Shown here: piece after piece, positions 1-10,590 of the stretch
Layout of the letters: each line of letters starts with the position of its first letter
Numbering within the stretch: position 1 is the stretch's first letter
Origin: Dromiciops gliroides
Lineage: Eukaryota; Chordata; Mammalia; Microbiotheria; Microbiotheriidae
Direction: 5' to 3'
Assembly: GCF_019393635.1 (NCBI RefSeq)
Contig: NC_057866.1
Location: 2,602,223-2,666,222 of the forward strand
Length of the DNA stretch: 64,000 nucleotides
Position numbers and translations under genes: made by a program
Notes under the pieces: generated by a model
What the model was told of the DNA's origin: nothing
Database searches by the model: none
What the model saw: the letters and a program-made list of their open reading frames with translations, nothing else

Positions 1-394
1 TAGAGAGGGGGAAAGGAGTTAGCCGGGCCAGGGCTGGGGAAGGGGGGAGGGGGAGACAGCATCATCCCTGCGCGGTTCCCCCTCCCCTCCGGCCATCCTT
101 CTCAGCCTGGACATCCGCCCATGTTGGAAAGTGCCCACGTCCTGTGCCATTCCAGAGACCGAAGCCAAGGGAGCCAGGACTAGCCGACATGCTCCTGGGA
201 GCTAGGGGTCATGTCTCTTGTCATAGGCCAGGCTTCCTAAGAGCCCACTTCCAACTATTACAGGGCACTAGGACTCACTTCAGCACTTCAGCCTTCCCAT
301 CTGTCTAATGGGCACCAAAGAGAGACTAATCCAGCTCTCCTCCCCAGGGACCAAATTTCTCCTCCTCCCTCAGAGCCAGCACTGAGCTTTAGGA
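1..394. other. Unassigned flank beyond ASCL2
   Basis: Non-coding sequence past the probable ASCL2 3' end. I see no gene, no clear SINE or LINE and no splice-site-bounded open frame. Confidence 0.4.
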
Positions 395-1669
395 TCATGT
401 TATAAATAGACTCGGTTTTATTTATAAAATCCACTTTCCATAAAATAGTGTAGTCCTATGTACATGCAAGGTCATCTGTCCAAGGCCTTTAATCCAGCCT
501 TCATCGAAGGCAGCGGGGGGCGGGCCAGTCGGGAGGCCCCAGGAGCTAGAGTGGGACTGGGGGGGGGGGGTGGCGGCCCCTTCAGGGATCATGTTTACTG
601 GCTTTCCAAGCTCCAGTTTGTTGGTACAAAATTCTGTCTCTTGTTGGATACTGTTCTCTGGGACACAATTCCTCTCATAAAAACAGAAAAGTCTGTCTTC
701 AGCTCCCCTCACTCCTAAGGAGCAACAGCGGTGTTTACCTCCCCCCCCCCCAAAATCATAAGATAAAAAAGCGGGGGCGGAGAGAGAGAAGGAAGCCAGG
801 TAAGACAGGCCATAGCTTCCAGACTGTACCTCGGTCTGACCTTTCTCCGTCCCCTAGTCTGTCCACCGCTCCCACCGCGCACCCCCCAAGTCTGTGCAGC
901 CGGGCCCAGGCAGGGCTCAAAGAGCAGGCTTCCTGGGTCCTTCGCCGCCCAGCAACCAGGCAGAATCCTTGGCAGGTGGCAAGGTTAGGCTTTCTGCAAC
1001 TTCTTCACCGGTGGAGAAGCAGGGAAGGCAGGGACGTACCGACTGGGTGCTCTCGGCATTCAGTGCTGCTGCGGGGGGCAGGAAAGGAGAATGAACACAA
1101 GCTCCACAAAGCACAGCCGGCTGAACCAGTTGTTCTCCCGGGGACGGCCTGGGCCCCACCCCGGGGCCCCCCAGCCAAGCAGTCGTCTCTTCTCCTCCCC
1201 CTCCTCCCCCACGGCACGCAGCCCGCCGGGCCCGGCCCGAGCCAGGACGCCCCTTTTCCCCCGCCCCTAACAACGAGCTCGGCAGTTTCACCGGCCCTGT
1301 GGACTCGTCGTTTCGCCGCCTGGGCCCCGAGCTGGAGGCGGGGGCTTCAAAGCCAACCTTGGGCGCAGCTCTTCCGGGAGTCAGGGCCTTTCCCCGAGCA
1401 CCCTCCGGTCTGGGCCTTCCTCCGCAGGCCCATTTGCATTGCAAAGTCACCCGCCTCCAGCGCTCTTAGCCCGAGGGAACGGGCGAGGGCGGGGGGGGGG
1501 CGCACCCCGCTTCTCGAGACCGACGGAACCGGCAAAAGGAAGTTTGGCGATCGCCGGAGCAAACAAAGGCCGCCTTGGCAGACTCTGGACCCAGGTTGGG
1601 GGGAGCGGACAGCACCCCACTAGCGCCTGCTTTGAAGCGCTCGGGCCTGGGGCCCCGAAGGCGCGTCGG

Positions 1670-1709
<40 letters not shown>

Positions 1710-1792
1710 TCAAAGGGGGCGGCGACCAAGTCTCGGCCTCTCCACAGGTCCTAGTTACCTGGGGAGGGGGGGGGCGCGGTGCACACGCCCTC
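395..1792 (-). other. ASCL2: ASCL2 3' UTR region with probable 3' UTR intron
   Basis: Downstream of the ASCL2 stop there is a good donor on the minus strand (CAG|GTAACT; last exon base 1759, intron beginning at 1758), 34 nt after the stop codon. ASCL1 and ASCL2 are known to carry an intron in the 3' UTR, so this is the expected position. I could not fix the acceptor by eye. The region ends near a minus-strand AATAAA (plus-strand TTTATT at 417-422). It includes a (TG)n tract at about 1674-1705 and a poly-G run near 560. Confidence 0.55.
417..422 (-). terminator. ASCL2: Probable ASCL2 polyadenylation signal (AATAAA)
   Basis: Minus-strand AATAAA in an A/T-rich patch that ends the GC-rich block. 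It lies about 1.37 kb past the ASCL2 stop, a reasonable place for the end of the transcript. The cleavage site would be near 395-405. Confidence 0.5.
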
Positions 1793-2593
1793 TCAGTAGC
1801 CCCCGAACCAACTGGTGAAGTCCAGCAGCTCTCGCTCCTCAGGGCTCAGCGCCCCCTCGTAGCCGCTCTCGTCTGACGAGTAAGGCGAGTGGGGGGAGCC
1901 GGGCACCGAACTGCCCTCTCGGCCTGGGGACGACGAGTCGAAGGAGGGTGAGCCCGACGCGTATGAGCCTGAGTAAGGGCAGGGGCCCCCACTGCCCACG
2001 CACGGGGCCCCAGCCCCGGGGGTCTGCGGGGACCCGGCCGGGACGGTAGCCCCGGCGCCCAGGAAGCGCTCAGGGAAAGTGGTGCCCACGGCGTCTTGCT
2101 GAGCTAGCAGCTGCTGCAGCGCGCGGATGTACTCGACGGCGGAGCGCAAGGTCTCTACCTTGCTCATCTTCTTGCTCGCTGCGCCGTTGGGGACGTGCTG
2201 CCGGAGAGTCTGGAAGCCCAGGTTCACCAGCTTGACGCGGTTACGCTCGCGCTCATTGCGCCGGGCCACGGCCGCCGCTCCCACCCCGGGGCTCGGGTCC
2301 GTCCCGGGGGGCTGCTGCGGAGGCTGCTGAGGCTGCAACTGCAGGCCCAGAGGGCCGGGCGCCCCTGGCGCGGGAGCGGGCCGCCGCTTACAGCGCAGCA
2401 GCTCTGGGGACGCTGGCCGCCGCCGCCGGGTAGCCCTCAGGGACGCGTGGGGAGGCGCCGGGGCGGACGGAGAGTAGGCACTGGTGGCCACACAGGGTGG
2501 CAGCCTCTGACCACCCGAGTCCAGGGGGGTGCCGCGGGCTAGAGGACGTTCGGGGGGCGCCAGCTGGCTCAGCGCTCTTCCACAGACGTCCAT
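1793..2593 (-). CDS. ASCL2: ASCL2, achaete-scute bHLH transcription factor 2
   Basis: A single uninterrupted coding exon of 266 codons plus TGA. The start is the Met of [15 protein letters not shown], chosen because human ASCL2 also begins MD and then runs into a proline-rich stretch; the frame stays open upstream to 2968 but that part looks like 5' UTR. The bHLH domain is at about residues 109-164: basic region [11 protein letters not shown], helix 1 [13 protein letters not shown], loop [10 protein letters not shown], helix 2 [34 protein letters not shown] precedes it. The C-terminus [19 protein letters not shown] is the ASCL-family tail, and the terminal GGY favours ASCL2 over ASCL1. The factor binds E-boxes as a heterodimer with class I bHLH proteins. 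The protein is about 70 residues longer than human ASCL2 (193 aa as recalled), through a Gln/Pro-rich linker before the bHLH and a Gly/Ser/Pro-rich segment after it. Confidence 0.96.
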   Translation of the reverse strand: MDVCGRALSQLAPPERPLARGTPLDSGGQRLPPCVATSAYSPSAPAPPHASLRATRRRRPASPELLRCKRRPAPAPGAPGPLGLQLQPQQPPQQPPGTDPSPGVGAAAVARRNERERNRVKLVNLGFQTLRQHVPNGAASKKMSKVETLRSAVEYIRALQQLLAQQDAVGTTFPERFLGAGATVPAGSPQTPGAGAPCVGSGGPCPYSGSYASGSPSFDSSSPGREGSSVPGSPHSPYSSDESGYEGALSPEERELLDFTSWFGGY

Positions 2594-2879
2594 GTCCGGT
2601 CTGGCCCGTCGGCGCAGCGGCCCCGGCCAGGGCCGCGGAGGCCACCTCCTTCGCGGGCGATGGTTACCCGCTGTGACCGGCCTGGGAGAGAGGCAGAGCC
2701 CAGCTGGGGCCCGCGAGGACCAGGCGGGCAGGACGGCCAGGTCGTTCGATCGAAGGGACGAGCAGGTGACAGCGATCTTCAGGGCAGCGCATGGGGCTCT
2801 CACGTCCCGCGCGTGCTGTCGGCGGCCAGCGGGCGCTCTCCTGCTCTCGGGATGGCTCGCTTGTTGCTGCGCTTTTCCG

Positions 2880-3335
2880 GGCCGCGGCCCGGGTGTCTTG
2901 TTTTTAAATGCACTTGGAGCCCCAACGCCCTCCCCCCCCCCCTTGGAGCCAAACGTGCTGAGCCCCACTGGGGCGGGCGCTCACGCCCCGATCCCCCCCT
3001 CCCCTCTCCCCTCCCTTTGGGCTTGGGTGCTGTCCAGGCGTCCTCCTCCCGGCCCCCTTTTTCATCCCCACGCGCTGGGCGCGCGCGGGGCGGGGCGGGG
3101 GCCGGGGTGGGAGGCGGGGAGGGAGGAAGGGAGGAGGCTGTCTGGGCGGCGGTGCAGGAGGCTGCGGCTGTGGCTGCGGCCGCTGCACAAGTCCCCGGAG
3201 GGTGCTGGGGGTGGGCCGCACGCGCCGCGCAGCTGGCCCACCCCCACGCAGCCCCCCTTCCCCGCCTCGGCTCGTTCTTCCCGTTCTCCAATTGGCTTCC
3301 CCCAATCGCTGCCAGCCAGGAGGGCCAATGGCAGC
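2880..3335 (-). promoter_or_regulatory. ASCL2: Candidate ASCL2 promoter region (TATA-like box and CCAAT cluster)
   Basis: Upstream of the ASCL2 start on the minus strand there is a TATA-like TTTAAAA (about 2900-2906), which would place a start site near 2870 and give a 5' UTR of roughly 280 nt. Further upstream, three CCAAT elements cluster at about 3288-3330, the first in the palindrome CCAATTGG, with a CAGCTG E-box at about 3229-3234. Whether the TATA-like box or a GC-rich initiator is used cannot be told from the sequence. Confidence 0.35.
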
Positions 3336-3904
3336 GGCCCGGGGGCCCCCAAGCCCAACCCCTGGGAGATCCGGGCCCCGGCGCGTGGCTGCTGGCCCAG
3401 CTTCCCCAAACAATACCGGGCACGCGCCTCGCGCCCCCAGTTAGTTCGCCAGGCAGGGCCTCGGGGTCTAGGGTCTGGCCAAGAGAGAGGGGTGGGAGGC
3501 GGAGCTCGCGCTCACCTTGGAGGGGGCGGGATCGCGGCCCTACAGCCCTTCGCCCACCTGTGCACCCGCCCCCTCCCCGCCCTTCGTTCTTTTAGTCGGG
3601 CCAGCTTGCTGGGGGTCGCTGCGAGCGAATTTTCGGCCAATTGCTATGGCCAGGGGGTGCAGGCCGAGCGAGGCAGATGCGGCCCCCTGGCCCCTTGAGC
3701 TGTCTCTGTCATAGCAAGCTCTGAGTTCTGTGGCTCGCTCCCGGCCTCTCTCTGGCTTCTGGCTATCCCTCCCCACTCTTTCCTCAAGGTGACTGCCCCC
3801 CCCCCCGGTCTTCCTCCCTTTTCGGCCCTCTCTTTCGTCCGTACGTCTCCTGATCTGTCTCTTCCACTCACTCTCTTCTCTGTCTCTTCTCTATAGGTAC
3901 AGAT

Positions 3905-3932
3905 ACTCGTCTGTCTCCCTCCCTCCCTCCCT

Positions 3933-3993
<61 letters not shown>

Positions 3994-4005
3994 CCCCCCC
4001 CCGTG
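3905..4005. repeat. (CT)n microsatellite and pyrimidine-rich flank
   Basis: CCCT units grade into a pure CT tract of about 50 bp followed by a C run. The surrounding 3.7-4.3 kb is also enriched in TCTCTG-type words. The Arg/Glu-rich open frames here are products of the repeat. Confidence 0.9.
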
Positions 4006-4696
4006 TGTGTCTCTTCTCTGGGTTTGTCTCTCTCTCTTCCACTGGCCGTGTCCTTAATGTGTATCTGCCTTTCTCCCTCTGTCTCTCCTCTCTGCCTGTC
4101 ACCCCCTCTTTCCTCTGTGTCCCTGTTTCTGTCTCTCAAACTTTGTCTTTCCTCTGCATTCTGTTCTGTGGCTCCGACTCAATCTTTTTGTCTTGTCTCC
4201 ACTTGAAGCCTCTCTCAGGGTCATGTGTGTCTCTGCCTCTCTGCGTGCCTGTCTCTCCCTCCCTCTCCAAGTGAATTGCCATTGCCTGTCCAAGCTGAAT
4301 CAGCCCTGTGAGAAGCACAGGAGGTCTCTGTATCTGCCTCCTGCCACCCCAGGGTTGTCAGGGAAATGAGGGGAGATAGGGCAAGAATTTCTTCTAACAC
4401 ATGTAGAAGGAAGTGGCAAGAGGTTTGTGGGGGGAGGGTATCTCTGCCAGCTGGTCAAAATGCCTGTGAAATGAGCCTCTGTTGAGCCAGGATGGACTTG
4501 GGTCCAAAGACACCAGCCAGAGTGCCATGAGCCCAGAGGCTACCCGCAGGCTATGCCCAGCTTTCCTTCCTCTGGGACACTGACTGAGGCGGTCCACAGA
4601 CCCTGGCGCCCTCTGGTGGCCCATGGCTTCTCTGGCTCTTCCCTTCCGCCAAGGAACAGGTAAGGCAATGGAAAAGATCCGGGACCTAAGAGAAGA

Positions 4697-4935
4697 AGGA
4701 AACACTTGTTAAGTCCCTACTGTGTGCCAGGAACTGTGCCAAACATTTTCCAATTGTTATCTTGTGTGATACGCACAACGACCCTGGGAGGTCAATGTTG
4801 TTATTCCCATTTTACTGATGAGGAAACTGAGGTGACCCAGGGTCACACAGCTAGTACATCCGAGGCTGGATTTGAACTTGGGTCTTCCTGACCGGAGGCC
4901 CAGAGCTCTACCCACTCCACTACCTCGCTGACTGG
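4697..4935 (-). repeat. MIR/THER-type CORE-SINE, nearly full length
   Basis: Reads as the reverse of MIR: a segment resembling ACTGTGTGCCAGGAACTGTG, then CATTTTACTGATGAGGAAAC, GGGTCACACAGCTAGTA and GGCTGGATTTGAAC, ending near the tRNA-like head. Divergence is clearly higher than in the young SINEs of the window. Confidence 0.85.
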
Positions 4936-4969
4936 AGACGGGAAGCTTGACCGTGTTCCAGTCCCCTGC

Positions 4970-5215
4970 TTTCTCGGGGCCTCAGTTTCCTTCTTTGTAA
5001 AATGAGGAAGTTGGGGGCAGCTAGGTGTCGCAGTGGATAGAGCATCGGCCCTGGATTCAGGAGGTCCTGAGTTCAAATCCAGAGGCAGACACTTGACACT
5101 TACTAGCTGTGTGACATTGGACAAGTCACTTGACCCTCATTGCCCCACAATAAATAAATAAAATTTAAAATGAGGGAGTTGAACTAAATGATCTCAAAGG
5201 TTCCCAGCTGGAAGT
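4970..5215 (+). repeat. Older CORE-SINE tail (MIR/MAR-like) split by a younger SINE
   Basis: The conserved CORE-SINE 3' segment (CTCAGTTTCC...TGTAAAATGAGG) begins here and resumes after 5166 with TTGAACTAAATGATCTC. The interruption is the SINE at 5013-5166. Confidence 0.6.
5013..5166 (+). mobile_element. Marsupial tRNA-derived CORE-SINE
   Basis: Starts with GGGGGCAGCTAGGTGTCGCA, carries the A-box and B-box (GAGTTCAAATCC) of a tRNA-like head and the CORE segment TAGCTGTGTGACATTGG, and ends in an A-rich tail with TAAATAAATA. The flanks repeat AAAATGAGGAAGTTG / AAAATGAGGGAGTTG, the target-site duplication. Confidence 0.93.
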
Positions 5216-5504
5216 CCTCAGTTGGCTCTAGGCACCCTAAGCCCCGCCTTTTCCACCCCCAAGTCTCTGTAGGTGGGTTAAGTGAGCTTCCAGTCTGGAA
5301 GCACTCAGCAATCCTTCCCCTTTTGTTTTCCTTCTTCCCCAGAGACAGAGGCCAGTCTATGGGGGGACTTTGGCAGCTCAGATGCCCACCGGGTGGCCTT
5401 TCTTCCTACTGGTGTTTGCTGCAGTATCTGACCCCCGCCATGTTCTGTCTCCCATAGAAGAGGGTGAGAAGGCATACAGAAGTTGAAAACTGGGAGGGGA
5501 CTCA

Positions 5505-5660
5505 GAGTCTTGGGGTCTAACCTCCTCACTTTGTAGATAAGGAATCATATCCAGAACAATGAGGCCTCTTGCCTGAGGTCACCCAGGCATGGTAAAGGGC
5601 AGACCCAGGATTGGAACCCAGAGCCTCTGTTCCAAATCTTTGCCCTGGGTCCCGCTGCCT
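5505..5660 (-). repeat. MIR/MAR-like SINE fragment
   Basis: Contains antisense MIR words (CCTCCTCACTTTGTAGATAA, CCTGAGGTCACCCAGG, ATTGGAACCCAGAGCCTC). Diverged and without visible target duplications. Confidence 0.6.
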
Positions 5661-5729
5661 TTCAGGTCCCCAGGTCCCCCAGAGAATGAGGAAAGGATCC
5701 AACAAAAATAAGGAAATTTGGAAGAGGGG

Positions 5730-6180
5730 GAGGCTGGGGAAACGGTCATGAATTCCCTTTTGAATATGTTGAGTTTAAGATGTCTCTGAGGCATTGAGTT
5801 TGAAATGTCCAGTAGGCAAAACACTGAGGATCAGGGACTGCATGGATAGAACTCAGGGACTCAGCCATCTGCATAGGGATCATAGCTAAACCCATGGGAG
5901 CTGACCTCTCCGAGGTCACCGATTGATGATAGAGAAGAGGTGAGGACCCAGGTCCCAACCATGGATGATATCTATAATGAACCAACACAGAAGAAGGGAT
6001 GGACAGAGAGGTAGGCAGAGAACCAGGAAGCCCCAAACGAAAGGAGCGAGAGTATCAGAGAAGAGAGCGTGGTCAGCAGTGCCCAATGTAGCAGAGAGGT
6101 GGAGAAGGGTGGAAGAGAAAAGATCTGGCCATTGAGAGATCACTGGCAACTTTGAGGGAGCCATCCCCCATGACAAATTG
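5730..6180. repeat. Ancient GA-rich LINE-like interspersed repeat
   Basis: Contains the recurrent mammalian words TTGAGTTTGAAATGTC, CAGCCATCTGCATAGGGATC, GAGAACCAGGAAGCC and GAGCGTGGTCAGCAG. Related pieces recur at 28.86-29.5, 39.2-39.6 and 40.05-40.29 kb. The family looks like an old CR1/L3-type element; I am unsure of the exact name. Confidence 0.55.
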
Positions 6181-6908
6181 AATTTTTAGAGAGAAAAAAA
6201 ATCAGCCCATCTGATCAGTACCTTTAAAAAACCTGAAAATCTGTGTAATGTATCACACCTGTGGCCCTCCCACTGCCCAAAGGGCCAGGGCAGGAGGTGC
6301 CCCATCATCTCTCTATTTAATTCCTGGTTGGCCTTTGTTCTTGTATTACATTCTCTTTTGCTTTTTGGTGTCACTGTTCTCTGTAGAATATTTCCTTGAC
6401 TCTGCTGACTTCCCTCTGCACAGGTCCATACAGACCTTGTAGCTTCTCTGCATCCATCACACACATCATTTCTTACAGCACAGTAACGTTCTATTCCATT
6501 CATCAGCCACCATTTGTGTGACCGTCCCCAGTCTATGGGCATCAACTTTATTATCAGGTTTTTGTTATCACAAAAAGTGCTGCTATAAACATTTTAGAGT
6601 AAAAAGGTAACTTCCTTCTTATCAATAGCTTCCTAGAGGCATAAGCTCAATAATGGAGTCCCTGGGCCAAAGGCTATAGACATTTTAGTCATTTTATTTG
6701 TATAATTCCAAATTTCTTTCTAGACTGGGTTGTACCATTTCTCAGCTCCACCAACAACATATTAGTGTGCCTATGTTTCAGCAACCCCTCCAACATTGAC
6801 CATTGCCATTTTTTGTCATTTTTGCCAATTTGCAGAGTATGAGGTAGAACTTCTAGAACTACTAGGAGAGCATTCTTTGATGTCATTGTGAATACTTTTT
6901 AGTTCTTT

Positions 6909-7046
6909 TTTTGTGAGGCATTTGGGGTTAAGTGACTTGGCCAGGGTCACACAGCTAGTAAGTGTAAAGTGTTTGAGGCTGGATTTGAACTCAGGTCCTC
7001 CTGACTACAGGGCTGGTGCTCTATCCACTGCACCACCTAGCTGCCC
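6909..7046 (-). mobile_element. Marsupial CORE-SINE in L1
   Basis: Antisense copy from poly(T) to CACCTAGCTGCCC. It is flanked by TACTTTTTAGTTCTT on both sides (about 6894-6908 and 7047-7061). Confidence 0.92.
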
Positions 7047-8244
7047 TACTTTTTAGTTCTTGGGAGAACTGTTCATATCCTTTGATCATTTCTCTATTGG
7101 AGAATGGCTACTAGATAGAGATAGATATAGAATTTACATATCTTAGATACTAAACCCATATCAAACAAATTTGATACAAAGTTGTTTTTTCCCATTCAAC
7201 CACTTCCTTTCTTACCCTAGGTGCCTAGGTGCAGAAGCTTTTGAGGTTTAAATAATAAATAATCGTGTTAAACATTTCCACATTAGAATGACTCATTCTT
7301 ATACATTTGACTCAATTCTCTATATATTTGAGAAGTGAGGCCCTTCTAAGAGAAACTTGCTGTAAAAATTTCCCCCCAGTTTTCTGCCTTCCTTCTAACC
7401 TTGGCTCTGTTGGTTTTGTTTGTGTAAAACCTTTTTAATTTAATATAATCAGAATTATCCATTTTATATCTGGTAATGCTTTATTTCTTGTTCAGTCCCT
7501 CCTCCATAGGTATATGGTGTAAAATGTTGATCTATACCTAGTTTCTGCCAGGAGTTTTTGTCAAATGACGAATTCTTCTCCCAAAGGCTTGAATCTCTGG
7601 GTTTAATCAAACCATAAGCTACTTTAGTCATGTGTAGCCATGTCTTTTGTACCTAATTTATTCCTTTGACCCACTACTCTGTTTCTTAGCCGGTACCAGA
7701 TTGTTTTGATGATGACCACTTCATTTGAGATCTGGAATGGGCAGGACACTTTCCTTTGCATTTTTTGATATCGAGTCCCTTGATATTCTTGACCTTTTGT
7801 TCTTCCCCATGAATTTTATTATGTTATTATTTTTTCTAGCACTACAAAACAATTTTTGGTTGTTTGACAGATGTGGCACTAAATAAGTAAATTATCTTGG
7901 CTCAGCCTACCCATGAGCAATTAATATTTCTCCAACTGTTTAGATCTGACTTTATTCATGTGAAAATTGCTTTCTAATCGTGTTCATACAGTTCCTTGAT
8001 TTGTCTTGGCAGGTAGACTCTCAAGTATTTTGTATTGTCTACAATTATTTTAAATGGAATTTTTCATTTTATTTCTTGCTGCTGGGCTTTGTTGGTAAAA
8101 TATAGAAATGCTAATGATTTATCTGGGCTTATTTTATATCCTGTAACTTTGCTGAAGTTGTTAATTATTTCAACTAGTTTTTTAGTTGATTCTCCAGGAT
8201 TTTCTAAGTATACCATCATTTCATCTGCAAAGAGTGATAGTTTT

Positions 8245-8394
8245 GGGCAGCTAGGTGGTGCAGTGGATAGAGTACCGGCCCTGGAGTCAGGAGTACCTGA
8301 GTTCAAATCTGGCCTCAGACACTAACACACACTTACTAGCTGTGTGACCCTGGGCAAGTCACTTAACCCCAATTGCCTCACTAAAAAAAAAAAA
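8245..8394 (+). mobile_element. Marsupial CORE-SINE in L1
   Basis: Sense copy from GGGCAGCTAGGTGGTGCAGT to a 13-A tail. Flanking duplication AGAGTGATAGTTTT / AGAATGATAGTTTT. Confidence 0.93.
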
Positions 8395-8640
8395 AGAATG
8401 ATAGTTTTGTTTCCTCATTGACTTTTCTAATTTCTTCAATTTATTTTTCTTCTCTTATTGCTATAGCTAACATTTCCAGTACAATATTGAATAATAGTGG
8501 TGATAATGGGCATCCTTGGTTCACTCCTGAATCTTACTGGAAAAAGCTTCTAGCTTATCCCCATTACAAATAATACTTACTAATGGTTTTAGATACTACT
8601 TGTCATTTAAGGAAAGCTCCATTATTCCTATGCTCTCGTG

Positions 8641-8826
8641 TTTTTTTTTTTTTGGTTTGTTTGTTTTTTGTTTTGTTTTGGGGTTTTTTTTTGCGGGGCA
8701 GTGAGGGTTAAGTGACTTGCCCAGGGTCACACAGCTAGTAAGTATCAAGTGTCTGAGGCCGGGTTTGAACTCAGGTACTCCTGAATCCAGGGCTGGTGCT
8801 TTATCCACTGCACCACCTAGCTGCCC
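8641..8826 (-). mobile_element. Marsupial CORE-SINE with long T/G-rich tail
   Basis: Antisense copy. The tail (8641-8693) is a mix of T runs and TTTG/TTTTG words before GCGGGGCAGTGAGGGTTAAG. Flanking duplication CTCTCGTGTTTTTT / CTCTCATGTTTTTT. Confidence 0.92.
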
Positions 8827-10129
8827 CCTCTCATGTTTTTTAATAGGAATGAGTGTTATATTTTGTCAAAAGTTTTTCTGCAGTTATTGAGATAATCATA
8901 TGATTTTTGTTAGTTTTGTTATAGATATGGTCAATTTTGCTGATGGTTTTCTTAATATTGAACAATCCCCACATTCCTGATGTAAATCCCGCCAGATCAT
9001 AGTGTATGATCCTCATGATATATTGCTGTAATCTCCTTGCTGGTATTTTATTTTAAAATTTTACATCAACATTCATTAGAGAAATTGGTTTAGGTATCAA
9101 TGCCATATTTGTGTCATAAAAAGAATTTGGTAGTACTCCTTCTTTGCCTGTTTTTCCAGATAGTTTATATACTGTTGGAATTGTTTTTTAAATGTTTGGT
9201 AGAATTCAGTTGTAAATCCATCTAGGCCTGGGAATTATTTTTCTTAGGGAACTCATTGATGGCTTGTTCAATTTCTTTTTCTGAGATAAGGCTCTGTAAG
9301 TATTCTATTTCCTCTTCTGCTCATCTGGGCAATTTATATTTTTGTAAATATTCTTCTATTTCACTTATATTGTTAGATTTATTGATATATAATTTGGCAA
9401 AATAACTGCCAATAATTGTTTTAATTTCCTCTTGATTTGTGGTGAATTCACCTTTTTCATTTTTGATGCTGGTAATTTGGTTTTCTTCTTTCTTTTTAAA
9501 AATCAAAGTAACCCATGATTTATCTGTTTTATTGGGGTTTTTCCATAAAATCAGCTTGTAGTTTTATTTATTAACTCAATGGTTTTCTTACTTTCAATGT
9601 TATTAATCTCTTCTTTGATTTTTCAGGATTTCCAATTTGGTGTTTAACTGGGAATTTTACATTTGTTCTTTTTCTAGTTTTTTTTTTTTAGTTGTATGCC
9701 CAATTCATTAAGCTGCTTTTTCTTTATTTTATTGGTGTAAGCATTTAGAGATAAACATTTCCCCTAAGTACTGCTTTGGCTGCATGCCGTCAATTTGGGT
9801 GTTTTCTCATTTTTGTCCTTCTCTTTAATTAAATTACTGATTGTTTCTATGATTTGTTCTTTGAAGCACTCATTCTTTAGTATAAGATTATTTCATTTCC
9901 AGTGAATTTTTAATCTAAGTTTACATGGACTTTATTGAATGTAATTTAAATTTCATTATCATTTGAAAAGGGTGCATTTGTTACATCTGCTTTATTCCAT
10001 TTGGTTTTGAGGCTTTTATTACCTAATCTATGGTCAATTTTGGTGTAGATGCCTGATATCATTGAGAAGAGGTATATTCCATTCTATTTCCATTCAGTTT
10101 TCTTCTGAGGTCTATCATATCTAACAGAT

Positions 10130-10253
10130 AAGGAGGGGGGAGAGAGGGGAGGAAGGAAGAAATATTTGAAACTAGAAATCTTATAAGAACAAATGTTGAA
10201 AACTATCTCTACACGTAACTGGAAAATAATAAAATACTTTTATATAAAAAAAG
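10130..10253 (+). mobile_element. Short L1-type 3' end, sense, inside the antisense L1
   Basis: A purine-rich block leads to TGTTGAAAACTATCTCTACA, then CGTAACTGGAAAATAATAAA and an A-rich end. This is the sense form of the 3' terminus seen in antisense at 30.86 kb: a heavily 5'-truncated insertion. Confidence 0.65.
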
Positions 10254-10317
10254 AATTTGGATTTCATGCTATTTGGGGCATATAAGTTTAGTATTGATAT
10301 TAATTAATTGTCTATGG

Positions 10318-10502
10318 CAAAGCTTCTTAAAATGTGGGTCCAGATCTTTTATGGGGTCATATAACTGAATGTGGGGATCGCAGAAAATTTGGCAACAGTG
10401 AAAGGTTATGCATACCTATTTTATATGTCTATATATGCCTGGGGTAGTGTAAAAATTTCTTGGGTGAAAAGGGGTCATGAATGGAAAGTTTAAGAAGCCC
10501 TG
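10318..10502. mobile_element. hAT (Charlie-type) MITE with 8-bp target duplication
   Basis: A 185-bp element whose ends are near inverted repeats (CAAAGCTTCTTAAA... and ...TTTAAGAAGCCCTG), with internal GGGGTCATATAACTGAATG and GAAAAGGGGTCATGA typical of hAT-Charlie non-autonomous elements of marsupials. The 8-bp duplication GTCTATGG lies at 10310-10317 and again at 10598-10605, where it has been pushed away by a later SINE. Confidence 0.82.
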
Positions 10503-10506
10503 GTCT

Positions 10507-10590
10507 GGGAAAGCTAGGTGTCATAGTGGATAAAGCTCCTGCCCTGGATTCAGGAGGACCCGAGTTCAAATATGACTCTGAAAAAAAAAA
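10507..10590 (+). mobile_element. Short SINE copy at the edge of the hAT MITE
   Basis: The tRNA-like head only (AAGCTAGGTGTCATAGTGGA to GAGTTCAAATATGACTCTG) followed by an A tail; the CORE body is missing. Flanking duplication AAGCCCTGGTCT / AAGCCCTAGTCT, made of the last bases of the MIT E plus its target site. Confidence 0.8.

Larger units (their letters stand above)
850..3700. promoter_or_regulatory. CpG-rich island over ASCL2
   Basis: This stretch is very GC-rich and dense in CpG, unlike the A/T-rich L1 territory starting at 6 kb. It covers the 3' UTR, the coding exon and the upstream side of ASCL2, as expected of a developmental bHLH gene. No CpG count was computed; the limits are by eye. 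Confidence 0.7.

Noticed and set aside
917-1623. Open frames of 177-215 codons in the ASCL2 3' UTR
   Set aside because: GC-rich low-complexity translations (Gly/Pro/Arg) with no recognisable family and no conserved pattern.
2529-3698. Long plus-strand open frames over the ASCL2 region (up to 389 codons)
   Set aside because: Antisense to ASCL2 and its promoter in very GC-rich DNA with few stops; no domain, and composition explains the length.
5013-5080. tRNA gene at SINE heads
   Set aside because: The A-box and B-box are those of the tRNA-derived SINE head, not a functional tRNA; the same applies to every SINE copy in the window.
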